Part shown: piece after piece, positions 1 to 12,537 of the stretch
How positions within the stretch are numbered: position 1 is the stretch's first letter
How the letters are laid out: each line of letters starts with the position of its first letter
DNA from: Carallia brachiata
Lineage: Eukaryota; Streptophyta; Magnoliopsida; Malpighiales; Rhizophoraceae
Direction: 5' to 3'
Length of the DNA stretch: 64,000 nt
Assembly (NCBI GenBank): GCA_021464245.1
Contig: JADCRB010000041.1
Span: 62,001-126,000, forward strand
The notes under the pieces: generated by a model
Databases searched by the model: none
What the model was told of the DNA's origin: nothing
Seen by the model: only the letters and a program-made list of their open reading frames with translations
Translations under genes and position numbers: made by a program

Positions 1-521
1 ATAGCTCATGAGCGAAACTATATTTATTTAGCATATTTGTAACTTGTAACTCATCATGATGCATGCATAATTGTATAAAATAGGTGAGTAATCGTGTTTA
101 ATTAGATAAGAGAATATATATATATATATAGACTGGCCTTACTAACCCGCGGGTTTTTTTTATTTTTATTAACAAAAAATTAACAACGTGCGTACCGACA
201 GCATATCTGTCGACAACAATTTTGTACACTGTACTAACTAAAGGAGGAAAAATGTCTAAATTAATTATGATTATTGTCTACGGACATTTAATTTTGGAGT
301 ACTATTACAACTCTATGTAATCTGTAACATATAAAAGATATGTAAATAATTTAATAATTTATTTATTTTTTATTTTAAATTTAATAAATTTTTTACAATT
401 TAACTGTATAGATCTCTACAATATTAATTTTGTATCAACTATTATATGCATACATAACTTTTTACTTAATTTTCTATTTTTTCTGGCGTGTTTGGTTGTA
501 TATGTGAAAGAAGAGCGCGAT
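1..521. other. AT-rich flank, start of duplicated segment A
   Basis: No gene is visible. From about 130 the sequence aligns by eye with 49970-50160 (for example the ccgacagcat anchor at 194 versus 50031), so this is the left part of segmental copy A. A short (AT)n run sits at about 115-130. Confidence 0.6.
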
Positions 522-851
522 CACCTCAAGTGGTAGTTTGGTGATAATGCAACGTATTTTCTTCACTTTTGACTTTGGTTCGAATCTCACAAACAGTGTC
601 TCGTGGTTTTGACCGTTGAATGTAACCAATTTGATCATACCCCGCATGTCCTTGTTTTTTTAGACTTGTTAACATTATTTGATCAGCTTGGAGAGGTACG
701 GTTAAGCCCAACAGTTCTCAAGTGATAAGTTTATTTTTATGAGTTAAGTTGAATGAGATAAAAATAAATGATAGTTATTTTGATCTCAGTTTACATATCT
801 GATAACCGATATATTTATAATAAATTTTTTTTAGTCAAAAAAAAAAAAAGT
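522..851 (+). mobile_element. SINE-like insertion
   Basis: About 330 bp present in copy A and absent at the matching site in copy B (about 50150). It is bracketed by an imperfect direct repeat (aagaagagcgcgat at about 508-521 and aagaagagggcgtgat at 852-867). Near its left end are pol III-like boxes: an A-box-like agtggtagtttgg (529-541) and a B-box-like ggttcgaatctc (about 569-580). The right end is T/A-rich with a run of A. The family was not identified. The internal open frame at 526-711 on the minus strand is not regarded as a gene. Confidence 0.6.
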
Positions 852-1014
852 AAGAAGAGGGCGTGATGTCGATGCTTGGACCAAATAACTGCTTAAGCTT
901 TGTGATATTTGTTCTAGTAGTGTTAGATAAAAAAAACAAAAAAAAGAGTGGTTTAAGACGTATAAAAGTATAAATGCAGAACTCATTAAAAAAAGAATCT
1001 TGACTTACATTTTA

Positions 1015-1848
1015 TATTGTGTTTGAATAAAATTTTTAGAAAAAAAGAAAGTGAAGGAAAAAAATTATTAGAGGAGAGAAATATTTTTTATTCATTCCAG
1101 TGTTTAGAAAGAGATAATAAGAAAAAAAATTATAAATTAGTTTATTTAAAAAAAGATAGAAAGTGAATGAGAAGAAAATAAAATATATTAAAATAATAAT
1201 TTTATCTTTTATAATAAATTCTATTTCACCCATTGTTTGGTTGCAGTTAAAAAAGAAAAAGAAAAGAAAATTGAAAACTTTCTCATGTTTGTGAATGGGA
1301 GAAAGCCATTGGAAAAACATAAAGGAAAAACTGTCAAATTAATTGAGAAAAAAAAAAAGGAGCATAATGACCAAAATAATTCTAGAATTTTTCTTTTATA
1401 ATAGGGGTATTTTTGTAATTTGAATTTATTATTCAATTATTTGAAATAATATTTTTGTAATTTCATCTATACATTTTTCTTTCTTATCATTTTTTCATAT
1501 AATCTAAATATGAAATTTTATTTTCTAATCATTTTCCAACCATTGTCTTTTTTCACAATTTTTTTTCTCACGAAAATCTCAGAATTTAAACAAACTATAA
1601 ATATTTTATTTAAGTAAAATATAAATTTCAAATTATGCGAGGGGTAATTGAGTTATTTAATAAATTTAATAAGAAATCAACAACTTTCCTCTTACTGTAA
1701 GAAAATTGGTTTTAGTGGGTTATAGAACACTACGGGAATTAATAACTTTCTTCTTCCTCACTTTTTTAATATTTTTTTAAATATAATAATTTACCATAAT
1801 CTTCTCACTTTTTTCTTCCTCCCCTTTTCTCTCATTCCAAATACAATA
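1015..1848. mobile_element. Non-autonomous TIR element with TTA target duplication
   Basis: 834 bp present in copy A, absent from copy B (about 50315). Ends are inverted: TATTGTGTTTGAAT on the left and ATTCCAAATACAATA on the right. TTA flanks both sides (1012-1014 and 1849-1851) and occurs once at the empty site, which fits a PIF/Harbinger-type MITE. The inside is AT-rich with no credible coding sequence. Confidence 0.6.
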
Positions 1849-2130
1849 TTATAGTTCTACGTAAGCGACGGTCATATTTAATAAAATAATATTTTTTTTT
1901 AAAATTTAAATGTTTTTAATAAAAATTATACGATATAAGTCTAATTAATTAAATGTACAAATAATTTGAATGCACACTTGGTAATTACTAAGGTCTCATG
2001 CAACAAAGTTATGTTTGGTTCTATTAGTGTTCGAGTGAAAGTTTGCCTCTTTTAAAGTGGTTGAAGGAGCCAATTTCAAATAGGAGTTACTCTAATTTTG
2101 ACCACAAATCTAATAACTAACATATCTGTT

Positions 2131-2497
2131 ATTGTTGTCAAAATCAGACCGAACCGGTTAATCTGACTAGTTTAATTGGTGACCAACCAGGGATCCAGTT
2201 CGGTTCATGACTGATTTTAACAAAATCTTAGATTGATCAAAATCAGTTAAAATTGGTAAAAATCAGACCGGTTGGACTGATTTAAACCAGAAAAAAAATT
2301 CATAAATTATAATTTAACCCCAAATTGTATTTAAATTATAATTTAAATACTAAAATTAATTAAAAATTTTAATTTAGCCCTAAATTATCAAAACGTTCAA
2401 TTTAGTTTTCAAATATCGGTTCAAATACTGATTCAACCAATTAAACTTTAAAAAATATTAATATTTTTTATTTGATAATCGATCTGACAACTTTAAT
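2131..2497. mobile_element. AT-rich MITE-like repeat with GGTT-rich ends
   Basis: This block lies within a larger A-only insertion (roughly 1975-2535; copy B has nothing comparable at about 50445). Weak inverted ends share GTTGTCA (ttgttgtcaaaatcag on the left, ctgacaactttaa on the right). The left part is rich in accggtt and ggttc words, a pattern frequent in plant MITEs. Superfamily not determined. Confidence 0.4.
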
Positions 2498-2619
2498 ATT
2501 TGTAATGAATCTTTTGTTATTTGATAAAAAAAATCTGAAGGCAGTGTGTAAGAAGTATGAAAAAAGTGTTAATAAAATAGTGTTTCATCATTGTCCAAGT
2601 GGACTCTAATTGAATGTTT

Positions 2620-3275
2620 ATGACGTCACTCTCGACGCAGCGCACCATTCTAAAGAATATTTAGATGCTTGAGCTGTACAAAGGTTAAATAACATTCCTA
2701 AGATGAGAGTTGAAAAGTTTATTGTTTGGGATCCTCCAGATGTGGGGTGGATCAAGCTAAACACTGATGCGGCTGTACAAGTTCCCCTGGCAAAGCTGCT
2801 GTTGGAGGGGTGATGCGCGACCATTGTGGTAGTTGGATGGGGGGTTTTCAGCATAGAGTTGGTTGCTGTACAGTTTTCGCCGCAGAGGTCTAGAGCCTCC
2901 TCCAAGGTTTAATTTGTGTTTGGCAAATAGGTTTCAAGAGGGTCATTGTTGAGACAGATTCCACTTCAGCTTTAGAAGTTATTAAGTAAGAGGTTCACTC
3001 CACTCATCCTCATGCCAACCTCCTTTTTATTTGCCAAGTGCTTTTACACAGAGCATGGGAAATTAGGATCCACCGTGTTTTTCGTGAGAGAAATAAAGTA
3101 ATAGATGCTCACACTTTTTCAGCTTTAGCTCTTCATCGTGGACTCCTACTCCTCTCAAGACCTCCTACTGGAGTGATTCATTTACTTCATGGGGATATTA
3201 GTAGTGTCGTTTTACCTGTGTTGTATTAATGTAACTTAAGTATTTACCTTCCATAAAATTAAAAAAAAAAAAAAT
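2620..3275 (+). mobile_element. 5'-truncated LINE, RNase H end (degenerate)
   Basis: Plus-strand translation, broken by frame shifts and a stop, resembles the C-terminal RNase H domain of plant non-LTR retrotransposons: a WDPPDVGWIKLNTD start, AAVGGVMRDHCGSW, an ETDSTSALEVI segment carrying the catalytic Asp, and RERNKVIDAHTFSALAL near the end. The best open stretch is 3038-3229. An A-rich tail follows at about 3258-3274. Copy B has no equivalent at about 50550, so it inserted after the duplication or was lost from B. Not functional. Confidence 0.7.
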
Positions 3276-4180
3276 TCGGCACTCGGTATCGTTTGGCCGA
3301 TTTATATTACCGAATTGTTTGTTTCTTATAAAAAGTTTTGCAAGACCCCAAAAAAAAAAAGTTTTGTCGCTTTGTGAGTTTCAGGAGCGGGGTGTGATTT
3401 TCGATCAAATGAGAACGTAGGAGTAGATAAAAGTAGAAAGAGGAAAATACAAGAGGGAAAATTTGGACGTAAAGAAATTTTTTTTATTATCTATCATATT
3501 TAGAAAAATATAATGAGAGGAAAGAAAATTAATATGTTTGTAAATAGCACAAATTGAAGAAAAGAAAAACATTATGTATACAGAACCATTTAATATCAAT
3601 AGTAAGACAATCAACAATTTCTTTTTTAATTTTGAGAAAAATAGATTTAACGAGTCACAGAAAAAAATTAATATTTTTTTTTGTTAAAATATTTCTTAAA
3701 TACAAATATTAATTTTTTCCTCTATTTTCCCCTCACTCTCCTCCGTTTCTCATCTCTCAATCTCAGGGTTAAGCTACGTGGATTATAAACAGCCATTGTA
3801 ATGTGAATGGTGACCATTTTCAGTAGCACCGTTTCTTGTCATTTTAGTTCCTTGTGGCCCCAGTACCAGTTGCAGTCAAACCGGAAATGGCAAATTTTGA
3901 GTATATAAAAAATAATAAATGTTAAATTTTAAATAATAATATTTATATTTTTAATAATAAAATTTTATTATTATTTAAAAAATATATATTTTTATTAAAA
4001 ATTACTTCATTATTATTTCCAAAGAATCTCTTACGTATTGTTTGTTGGAGAGACAAACGAAACCTGTCAGGGAAAAAAAAAAAAAAAAGAAGAAAGTACC
4101 ACTTGCAGACCAAATATCACTATCCAGGTATGTCCATGCAATAATCCACGTTCTCCAATAATTGCATCGCGCCAGACCCC
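3276..4180. other. AT-rich duplicated flank, no gene
   Basis: Aligns with 50620-51260 of copy B up to about 3840. Beyond that it is AT-rich and A-specific. The short open frames here lack codon-like composition and are not called. Confidence 0.5.
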
Positions 4181-4188
4181 ATTCTCGC

Positions 4189-5140
4189 TAGGGCTGCAAA
4201 CGAGTCGAGCCGAGTCAAATTTGACCAGACTCGGGTGTCGGCTCGTTTATTAAACGAGTTTAAAAATGAGGTTCGGTATCAGTATCGTTTACGAACGAGC
4301 TGAGGCTCGAACCGAGCCTGCTGTTATCGAACCGAGCTTTCGAGCTTTTAACGAACTGTATCATTTAATCAATAAAGTAATTAAAATTAAAAAGTTTTAT
4401 TATTTATATATAAAATAAAAGGATAAAAACTATTTATTTAAATAAAATTAAATAATTAAAAATAAATGTTCAATTTTAATGTATGAATGTAAATATATGT
4501 AATATATAATTTTGAAAATGAGTTTAATGAAATTATTTTTATAACATAATAAATGAGTTTTTTTTAATTATTATGCAGATAAATTCTTAAACGAACTATT
4601 TATGAGTTTAATTAAATTTATCTTTACTTATACTCAGTTTATTTATTAAATGAGTTTTGAATTTAAACTGATGTATCACTTGTTTAGTTAAACGAATGAG
4701 TTTTAGTCAAATTTTTATCAGATTAAGTCACCAAACTTTTAGCGAAAGTATTGACTTACTTACAGTCTAATCAAGTATAAATTTTGTTCAAATAATTATA
4801 TATGAAATAACAGATATAACTCTAAATTGGTAACTATTTATACTAAAAAGTTAAATAATACAATTAAGTGTTATTAATACATTAAATAAGTTTATAACGA
4901 TATATATTAAACGAATTACTAATGATATATTTGTCGAACTCTAAACGAGTTTTACACGAGCTGTTTACGAGTCTGAACCGAGCCGAACCTACCCCTGTTC
5001 AGGCTCGGCTCGCTTATTAAACGAGATTTACTTTTACGCTCGTGTATCGATCGTTTAGTAAATGAACGAGCTCGAATCGAGCTCTTACCGAACCGAGCCA
5101 CTAAGTTTTTAACGAATATATCGACTCGTTTGCAGCCTTA
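4189..5140. mobile_element. Non-autonomous hAT-like element
   Basis: 952 bp with inverted ends TAGGGCTGCAAACGAGTCGA on the left and the complement of TAAGGCTGCAAACGAGTCGA on the right. Both subterminal regions contain repeats of cgagccgag and ttaaacgag. Flanking 8-mers attctcgc (4181-4188) and aatgtcgc (5141-5148) match at 6 of 8 positions, as expected for an old hAT 8-bp target duplication. The interior is AT-rich with no transposase. Confidence 0.7.
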
Positions 5141-5391
5141 AATGTCGCTGAGATGACGCTATACTTTCCCAAGGCAAGGGGGGTGCTGTCGCTTTCCCAA
5201 ATTAGGCGGCTCTGCGCCAAGAAAGAGGCGTTGCCATGCCGAACAGCTGAACTGCTTTTGTAAGCCCACACTACAAAAGCACCCTAAATTAAATAATGTT
5301 TGGACAAATTGTTCTTTGGTTGATCCATACTGTGAGTCGTCTTTTACGGTATATAAAAACGGGTTCTAATTTTAATATTGTAGTTTTAAAC

Positions 5392-6167
5392 ATAGTTATT
5401 AAATTTGGTTCAATTTGATCGGTCGAACCGATGATTCGGTAACCCAGACACTTAGCCAGATCGGTTTGCACAAACAGTAACTGGGTCATTTGAATAATAA
5501 AAAATAATTTTTTTCACTTTTTATTGTGCAAACAGTAAAAATAATATTTTTTAATGATAAACATTAGTTAAACAGTAAAAAATTATTATTTTTTCACTTT
5601 TTATTGTGTAAACAGTAAAAATAATATTTCTTTAATGATAAATAGTGTTTAAACAGTAAAAATTATAAATTTTTTTTTCATTTTTTACTACTTGAACAAT
5701 AATATTTATATAATATTTATACACTAAAATTTATTTTTTTTAACTTTTTACTGTGTGAATGATAAAAATAATATTTTCATAATATTAAATAGTATTACAC
5801 TATATTTTTTTGTACAATTTAATAATTTTTTACTATTTATAATATATTTTTCTGTACGTAATAATTTAACATTATTCATATATCAAATAATATGTTAGAA
5901 TTGACCTTAAAAAATAGTTTTTTAAGAAATTTTATCAAAATTTTGATTAGTATAAATTATTTTTTAATTTATGAAAATGTAGTTATTATACTAAATTGTA
6001 CAAAAAATTTATATATATTATTTGATATATTCATTTTCTTAAGAATTAATGACCAATTGATTGAACTAATGACCCACTAGTTGAACTAATAACCCACTAG
6101 TTGAACTAATAACCTACTGACCCAATCGCCTGACCGAACCGGTATCCGAACCGGTTTTAATAACTAT
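5392..6167. mobile_element. MITE with ATAGTTATTAAA termini
   Basis: 776 bp with inverted ends ATAGTTATTAAATTTGGTTC and the complement of ATAGTTATTAAAACCGGTTC. The flanks gttttaaac and attttaaat look like a degenerate ~9-bp target duplication (Mutator-like, tentative). Copy C (about 41965) is collinear on both sides and lacks the element, giving an empty site. Interior is low-complexity AT-rich DNA with short repeats of aaacagtaaaa. Confidence 0.6.
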
Positions 6168-6527
6168 AATTTTAAATATTAAAAAAAATGTTGAATAACA
6201 GTATATTAATATTTTTTTCATAAGTCGATAGTACAGTTCCATGTTCAAAACAAGAAATAATTATTAGACACTAGAATAAATCCATTAGTGAGTGAGAGAA
6301 GGAGGTGGCTTTTTTAAACCAACCGACACGTTTTTCCAAAAATTCAGTAACTCGGTTAAATAGATTCATTCAGAATTTTATATCAAAACTTGTTTAATAA
6401 ATAAATTAAATTTGAGCAAAAAAAACCTCAATTCATTAAAATTTCGTAAACAACTCATTAAAAAATTATTTAATACTCATGTTAAATTCATCAAAAAATT
6501 TGTTTAGTATGCTATCAAAATATATTT

Positions 6528-7375
6528 GAAAGACTTATTTATATCATATAATAACATTTTTTGTAAAAATAATGATAAAATTATGTACATTTGACCCTTT
6601 ATATAGTTGTAAATGTGGGCACCCAATAGATTAAGATGTTTTGTTATATTTATAATTATATATTAAAATTATACGCGTATTTTTTAATTAAATAATTTTA
6701 TAAAGTAAATATTTTATCATTTTCATTATATTTATAAAAATAATTTTTTAATCTCAAATATACCAAACATAACACTAATATTTTCTTTATTATTACATTT
6801 TATCCATCAATATTTTCATATATCTTACATAGATATTAAATTTTAAAATAATTGTTTATGGGCTAGGACTAGTGTCCCGGCCATGGACTCAGAATTAGCG
6901 AGAAATTTTTTTTTTATTACACAGATTTTGGAGCAGTATCAAGTATGTTTAGGAAGACTTATTTATATCATATAATAACTTTTTTTTGTAAAAATAAGGA
7001 TAAAATTATGTACATTTGACCCTTTATATATCTGTAAGTCTGGGCACCCTGGGCATTAAGATGTTTTGTTATATTTATAATTATATATTATAATTATACA
7101 AGTATTTTTTAATTAGATAATTCTATAAAGTAAATATTTTGTCAATTTAATTATATTTATAAAAATAGTTTTTTAATGTCAAATGTACCAAACATAACAC
7201 TAATAGTTTCTTTATTATTACATTTTATCCATCAACATTTTCATATAACTTATATAGATATTAAATTTTAGAATAATTGTTTATGGGCTTGGACTAGTGT
7301 CCCGGCCATGGACTCAAAATTAGCGAGCATTTTTTTTTAATATATAGATTTTGGAGTAATATCAAGTATGTTTAG
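6528..7375 (+). repeat. Tandem duplication, period about 424 bp
   Basis: Two adjacent copies, for example agacttatttatatcatata at 6531 and 6955, and ggactagtgtcccggccatgg at about 6865 and 7290. Copy B has a single version (51440-51770), so the doubling occurred in copy A. No coding content. Confidence 0.75.
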
Positions 7376-7829
7376 GATAACACTAAATACTATTTAAAAA
7401 TTAATAAAAAAATAGAAAAAAAAGTCGGGACATGGCTGGAACGCAAGTCCCAACATGGTTCTCAAAATTTTATATATGTGATATTAAATATTGGTTTAAA
7501 ACTTGAACTTCTGAAGTTTTCTTTTGGATGACCAGTTTTGTTTTTTAAAATAAAAACCTTGATTTGAAATTCAAAACAAGCATATAAAAGAAAAAAATTA
7601 ATAAATATCAACAGATGTAAAGAAAAATTTATTAGAGTATCTTGAACAACAAACTGAATATATATTTCAAGAAGAACAGAATGCAATGCACAAAAAATGA
7701 AATTCCATACGCAACATAACAGAAACAAATAAAATATACATAAATTACAATAACAAAGCGTTTCAAAAGGAATAACCATCTCCTTAGGTACATGGCCTTT
7801 AAAAGGATGTTTGTCTCTCTCTCATTGCT

Positions 7830-7864
7830 CATATTATAATTATTATTATTATTATTATTATTAT
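7830..7864. repeat. (TTA)n microsatellite
   Basis: Run of att/tta triplets downstream of the CYP79 pseudogene; a matching run occurs in copy B at 52139-52165. Confidence 0.8.
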
Positions 7865-7996
7865 ATTTCACGGATTCAAACGACTATGTCGCCCCCACTG
7901 ATATAATTAAGGAAGGAAATGGGTTGAGTGACTTGGGCTCCCTCAAAACCTTCACCCCATTTGGGGTGTTATTGCTTGCCAAACAAACTAATATCT

Positions 7997-9616
7997 TCAA
8001 GTGGAAAGAGGAAAGATATTCTTCGGCAGCCTTGGATTTGCAAGCGCCAGTAGTGGCTTAGAAAGAGCAAGATCATGCACCGATTCAACTAGGCTGCAAC
8101 TTGGCACCTTAGGTGGGGCGGTCCAAGTAAATCCATGAAGAAGTCTGGCCAACAGCACGGTGGTCATGGTGGAACCGAGAACCACACCTGGACACCCACG
8201 TCTTCCGGTACTAAATGACAACAATCCCAGTTTCGGATCAGCCAAGACCACCTCTGAACCATCAGCATTAAGGTAGCGTTCGGGCTTGAACTTCATGGGC
8301 TCTTCCCATAATTTGGGGTTGCGATCAAGTGTAAGACGACTTATTAACACATGACTATCCTTTGAAATAAAGTCGCCAGCCATTGTGGTGTTAGGATTAG
8401 ATACATGTGGAACATTGAAAGGTGAAACTTGATGCAGCCTAAAAGCCTCTCTGGCGCATGCCTTGACGTAGTTCAACTTGGGCAAATTGGATTCTTGGAC
8501 CATTTTATCCCTTCCAACGACTTGGTCTAATTCTTCTACTGCCCTTTGTAGTATTTTTGGTTCATTTATCATCTCTGCAAGTGCCCATTCAGTAGCACTT
8601 GATGGATTGTCTATTGCGGCCAACATTAGCTCCTGCATGTAAAATTGCATATTAAGTAACTTTCTTGATTCTTCAACATGCATGGTAAAATATATATTTA
8701 CGCACATATATATTGTGGCACGGAAAACCTATATTTGTGTAAACCAAAAAAAAAAAAGGAAAAAGGAAAAAATATATTTGTTTATGCATGGAAGAATGCA
8801 TCAATAGTATATTTTATGTGTGTGACGTGTATGGTAGGTAATCTGATATGCTAAATGCATTGATATATGCGAGAATTTTGAAAAGAGCATCAACATGCTC
8901 TATTTCCTCAGGACCTGGCCCTCCATCTACCATTCCTTTTCCCAATCATCTTTTGTTAAGCATCAATTTCCTGATTACATTTCCGCAGTAATGTTGTGAT
9001 ACAAAGTGTACCTTCACAATGCCACCTTCACCATTCTCGTTGACGTTGCACAAGTTGTACACGTAACGAGTGAGGTTGTCAGCTTCTTCCATTCTTTTGT
9101 CTTGAAGCCAACGGAGCCTTTGTACCGAAAGCACCTCACTCGTGACGATTCTCCTCATCTTCTTCCACTGTTGGCCGGCAGGCGTCAGAGCCACCGTCAA
9201 GTAGCCGTAAGTTGGTAACTCTGTGGACATGTGAACGGGTCTTGATGAAAAAATGTTGTCTTGCTTATGCAAGAACTCTTGTGCAAGTTCACTAGAAGTC
9301 ACGGTGATGACATGAACTTTCCCGAGACGGATGCATGCAATGTCAGTGTTCATTTCTCCATCATTGCGTGTATCCATCGGAATGCCGGTTTGTTGGCGAC
9401 CAGATAATGTAGGCATCCAATGACAGGCAAGGGTTTGGGCCCGGGAGGAAGTTTTTGTTGTTTCTTTCGGTAACCGAGCAACATTCTGAAGTATTTGCAC
9501 ATCGCAATCGTTATTACAGCCAATGCCATCAAGGTGACGGTCGGAAAGGTGGATGGGATGCTAGTGAATGCCATATTGGCAGAGTATAGGGTGGATGTGG
9601 TGTTATTGAATGCCAT
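7997..9616 (-). pseudogene. CYP79-type cytochrome P450 pseudogene (copy A)
   Basis: Relic of an aldoxime-forming amino-acid N-monooxygenase of the ER membrane. Exon 2 (8632-7997, 211 aa) is open: it has the CYP79 I-helix variant DNPSSATEW in place of AGTDT, the ExxR motif as EAFR, FKPERYLN, and the heme motif [10 protein letters not shown]. Exon 1 is broken three ways compared with copy B: a 1-bp deletion near 9352 after MMEK, a TGG-to-TGA stop at about 8943-8945 after LNKR, and a ~287-bp deletion (junction about 8830) that removes the last ~80 codons of exon 1 and the 5' splice site. The conserved RLHP is RLHQ here. The start at 9616 is set by alignment with copy B. It cannot make a P450. 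Confidence 0.92.
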
Positions 9617-9700
9617 TTTGCTTTGTTTGCAACACGGGTGCAATTGCTCACCAGCGTTGCAATATTTCTGTGCTCGTTCGTTGCTGGGAACTTACCCGGC

Positions 9701-9708
9701 CTTATATA
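9701..9708 (-). promoter_or_regulatory. TATA box of CYP79 copy A
   Basis: TATATAAG on the minus strand, about 85 bp upstream of the ATG at 9616. The same box stands at the same distance in copy B. Confidence 0.6.
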
Positions 9709-9749
9709 GTGCTAGATCGATCTTTAAAATATGGAAATTTAGTTAAATT

Positions 9750-12530
9750 TCTATAAGTTTAAGCGTAAAAAAATATAATGGATCAAAAAAAAAAATTAAA
9801 GCAAGTTGATTTTTTTTTTTTTTTTTGTAGAAGAGAGTTAGTCCATTAGTAGATGGAGGTAGGTAAGACATACAACTTCTACCATTCTAATTAAATTAGA
9901 TCTTTAAAAAAGTTAAATTTTAAAATTAATTGTTTACTTGTTTTTTTTAGTATAATTTATCATAATCTTATACTATATAATAAGTGGGTTCAATTAAAAT
10001 AAAAAATAATAAAATAAATTTGTATAATATAAAATTTACGAGTAAGTTACACTAAAAAGAAATAAGTCATGTTAAAAATTACCTTTGGTGTTTTGCTGCT
10101 GGCTAAAATGTGTTTTTTGTTTCTCGATTGATTTTCGCTTTCAATTTCTACCTCATGTTAGTAATCGCAAAACCATGACAGCCAAAACAATGGCAAAATA
10201 ACTGATTTACAAAAGTACAGTGGTCTGTTTTAGTATGTTCCTTTTGCACGGTTCAATATTTCTGCTTTGGCAGTTCTGTTACAAAATGATGTCTATTGGC
10301 CTTCATCATTATCTATAAGTTGCTAAAGAAATAGCCATGCAACAGAAAAAAAAAAAAAAAAGGGCGAAAAATTGTATGACTTCATTAACCTGGGACGTTA
10401 ATCACAGCATGAACTCAGGTTTTGATTTTGAAAGAATCCATATAAACTGTCAAATACTATTGCTATGTTTGGGAGCAAGGAATTGAGGGAAATTGCTTCA
10501 GAAGGGAAATGTGCTGTTGTTTGATAAGTAGGACAAAAGAAAAAAAAGGTGGGATCCAGGGTCGTTTCCCCCCCCCCCCCCCGGCTCCAGCAGTTCCCCA
10601 AGTTCGAATTGGCCCCACTAGGCAAAATAAGTAATATAACACTTACTTTTTTTTATCTTTTGTTTTTAGTTAAATTTACTATTTTACATCTATTTTTATT
10701 TTTAATTTTTATTTTTTATAAATAAAATAAGTATTATAACACTTATTATTTTTTTATTTTTACTTTTCACTCATTTTTTAATATAACATTTTTAATTTTC
10801 TGTTTTCAAATCACACTCTCTCAAATATATGAAGTATAAAAAATTTTTCTTTCTTTAAACATCTATTTTTTAACACTTTTGTTATTCTCATATTTCTTTT
10901 TCTTTTTTTTTTTTTTTCCCTAAACAAAGGTTGAGAGACCACTACTTATTCAAGAAAAATAAAATAAAATAAAAGGCCACGGACTGTACGGCGTTGTAAA
11001 TTTGTTTGTATCTTGGGTCTTTTCCGACAGGCTTTGAATTTGATTGGGTTACGTGGCTAATGTTCGTACCGGGTTCGTGGCTTTGGTACATATGCATAGA
11101 ACGCTATTACAACACGAAGATTTTTTTGTTGAAAATTTTATTCGATTATAAAGAAGTTTTGGCTTTTTATAATTATAATAATATTTTTTATAATAAAAAT
11201 AAATAAAATATTTTTTATTATAAAAATATCATTATAACTATAAAAAATCGATACGTCATTGTAATCGAACAAAAAAATTTTCTAATGCCTTAAAAAAGAA
11301 AAAGAGTTTCTGGCGTCCAACGGATGTCTGTTTAGGTTCTGACATTGTTGTGAGAGATCACAAGAACTGATCGTAGAATGGAGATTGTTAGATGCAAGAA
11401 AGAAATCAGAAACATGATGGAGATAATCTTGATAAGATTGAAGCCGTTCAATAAAATATTGTTGGGATAATCCTGAATCTTTGTCGTTCCTGGATTGATT
11501 GGGGCTTACCATCTGGCTTTAAACCAAGTGAACTGTTATTTGCGAGATGCAATATCTTCGTGTACCAATCAAAAGGAGAAGCAACCTCTTCGGCCCTTCT
11601 CATTTATGAATGGGGTTTGTTAGGGACCTCAAAGCCTGGTCTTCTCTTGATTTCCTGTGGTCCCCCATCTTCATGGTTTATAAATATATACTTTTGTTTC
11701 TTGTTTTCTTCACTTATTTATTTAGTGCATAAAAATTATTTATTATCTTATATTATATAAATTTATTTTTATTATTTTTAATTTAAATAGACCCTACTCA
11801 TTTTATAATATAAAATTATGAATAAATTATATTTATAAAAAAATAAATCAAATTAAAAATCTCTTATACTATACAGTTCTTGCCCTGTTTTTGTATGGTT
11901 TCCCCAATATTACTCATATATTCTAGAGGCAGTTTCCTTAAAAAAATAAAAAAAAAAAAAAAAAAAGAGCTCAAATGGCTGAAGCAGTTGTTCAAATGGA
12001 GTTGCTTGCTGGCGCTTAGCTATTTTAAGCCATGACAAATCTCTCCTTTGTTGGAATATCCTAAGAGGAAAGCGAATATTCCTAATCTGGTTTGGATACA
12101 TCTGACGAGAGATCTTCGTTTGTAATTTGATCAGATGCCTGCCAGCATACCAAAATAGAAATAAAATGTGGGGCAAGTCGAATGTTGTTGTCTTACCATA
12201 TGTGTGCTTGGGTTTTTAATGAAGTTCGCTGTTTAAAAATCCAGAATGAAGATTTTCATATTTATATAGAAATTATTTTTTAATAAACGATAACAAAAAT
12301 TATGGTCATTATTAAGTGATATATATTTATATTACAATAGCGATACATTAAAAAAAAAAAAACACACACACACCGGGAAAGAAACTAGATAACCCTACAA
12401 AGAGTGTCGATTGATCACGTGGGATTGCTTCTAAAACGAGAGATGCAGGAAAAACATTGGTCCCGCCATAGGGATGCACCCTGCAATATTTTCATTGTAA
12501 CCAATAAACAGTGGAAGTGTTCATCAAGAA
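9750..12530. other. Duplicated upstream flank of CYP79, no gene
   Basis: Aligns in pieces with 54310-56090 and 59940-60450 in copy B and, from about 10085, with 42455-43310 in copy C. It contains a poly-C run near 10570-10582 and AT-rich stretches. No coding region can be supported. Confidence 0.55.
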
Positions 12531-12537
12531 CTTCTAA

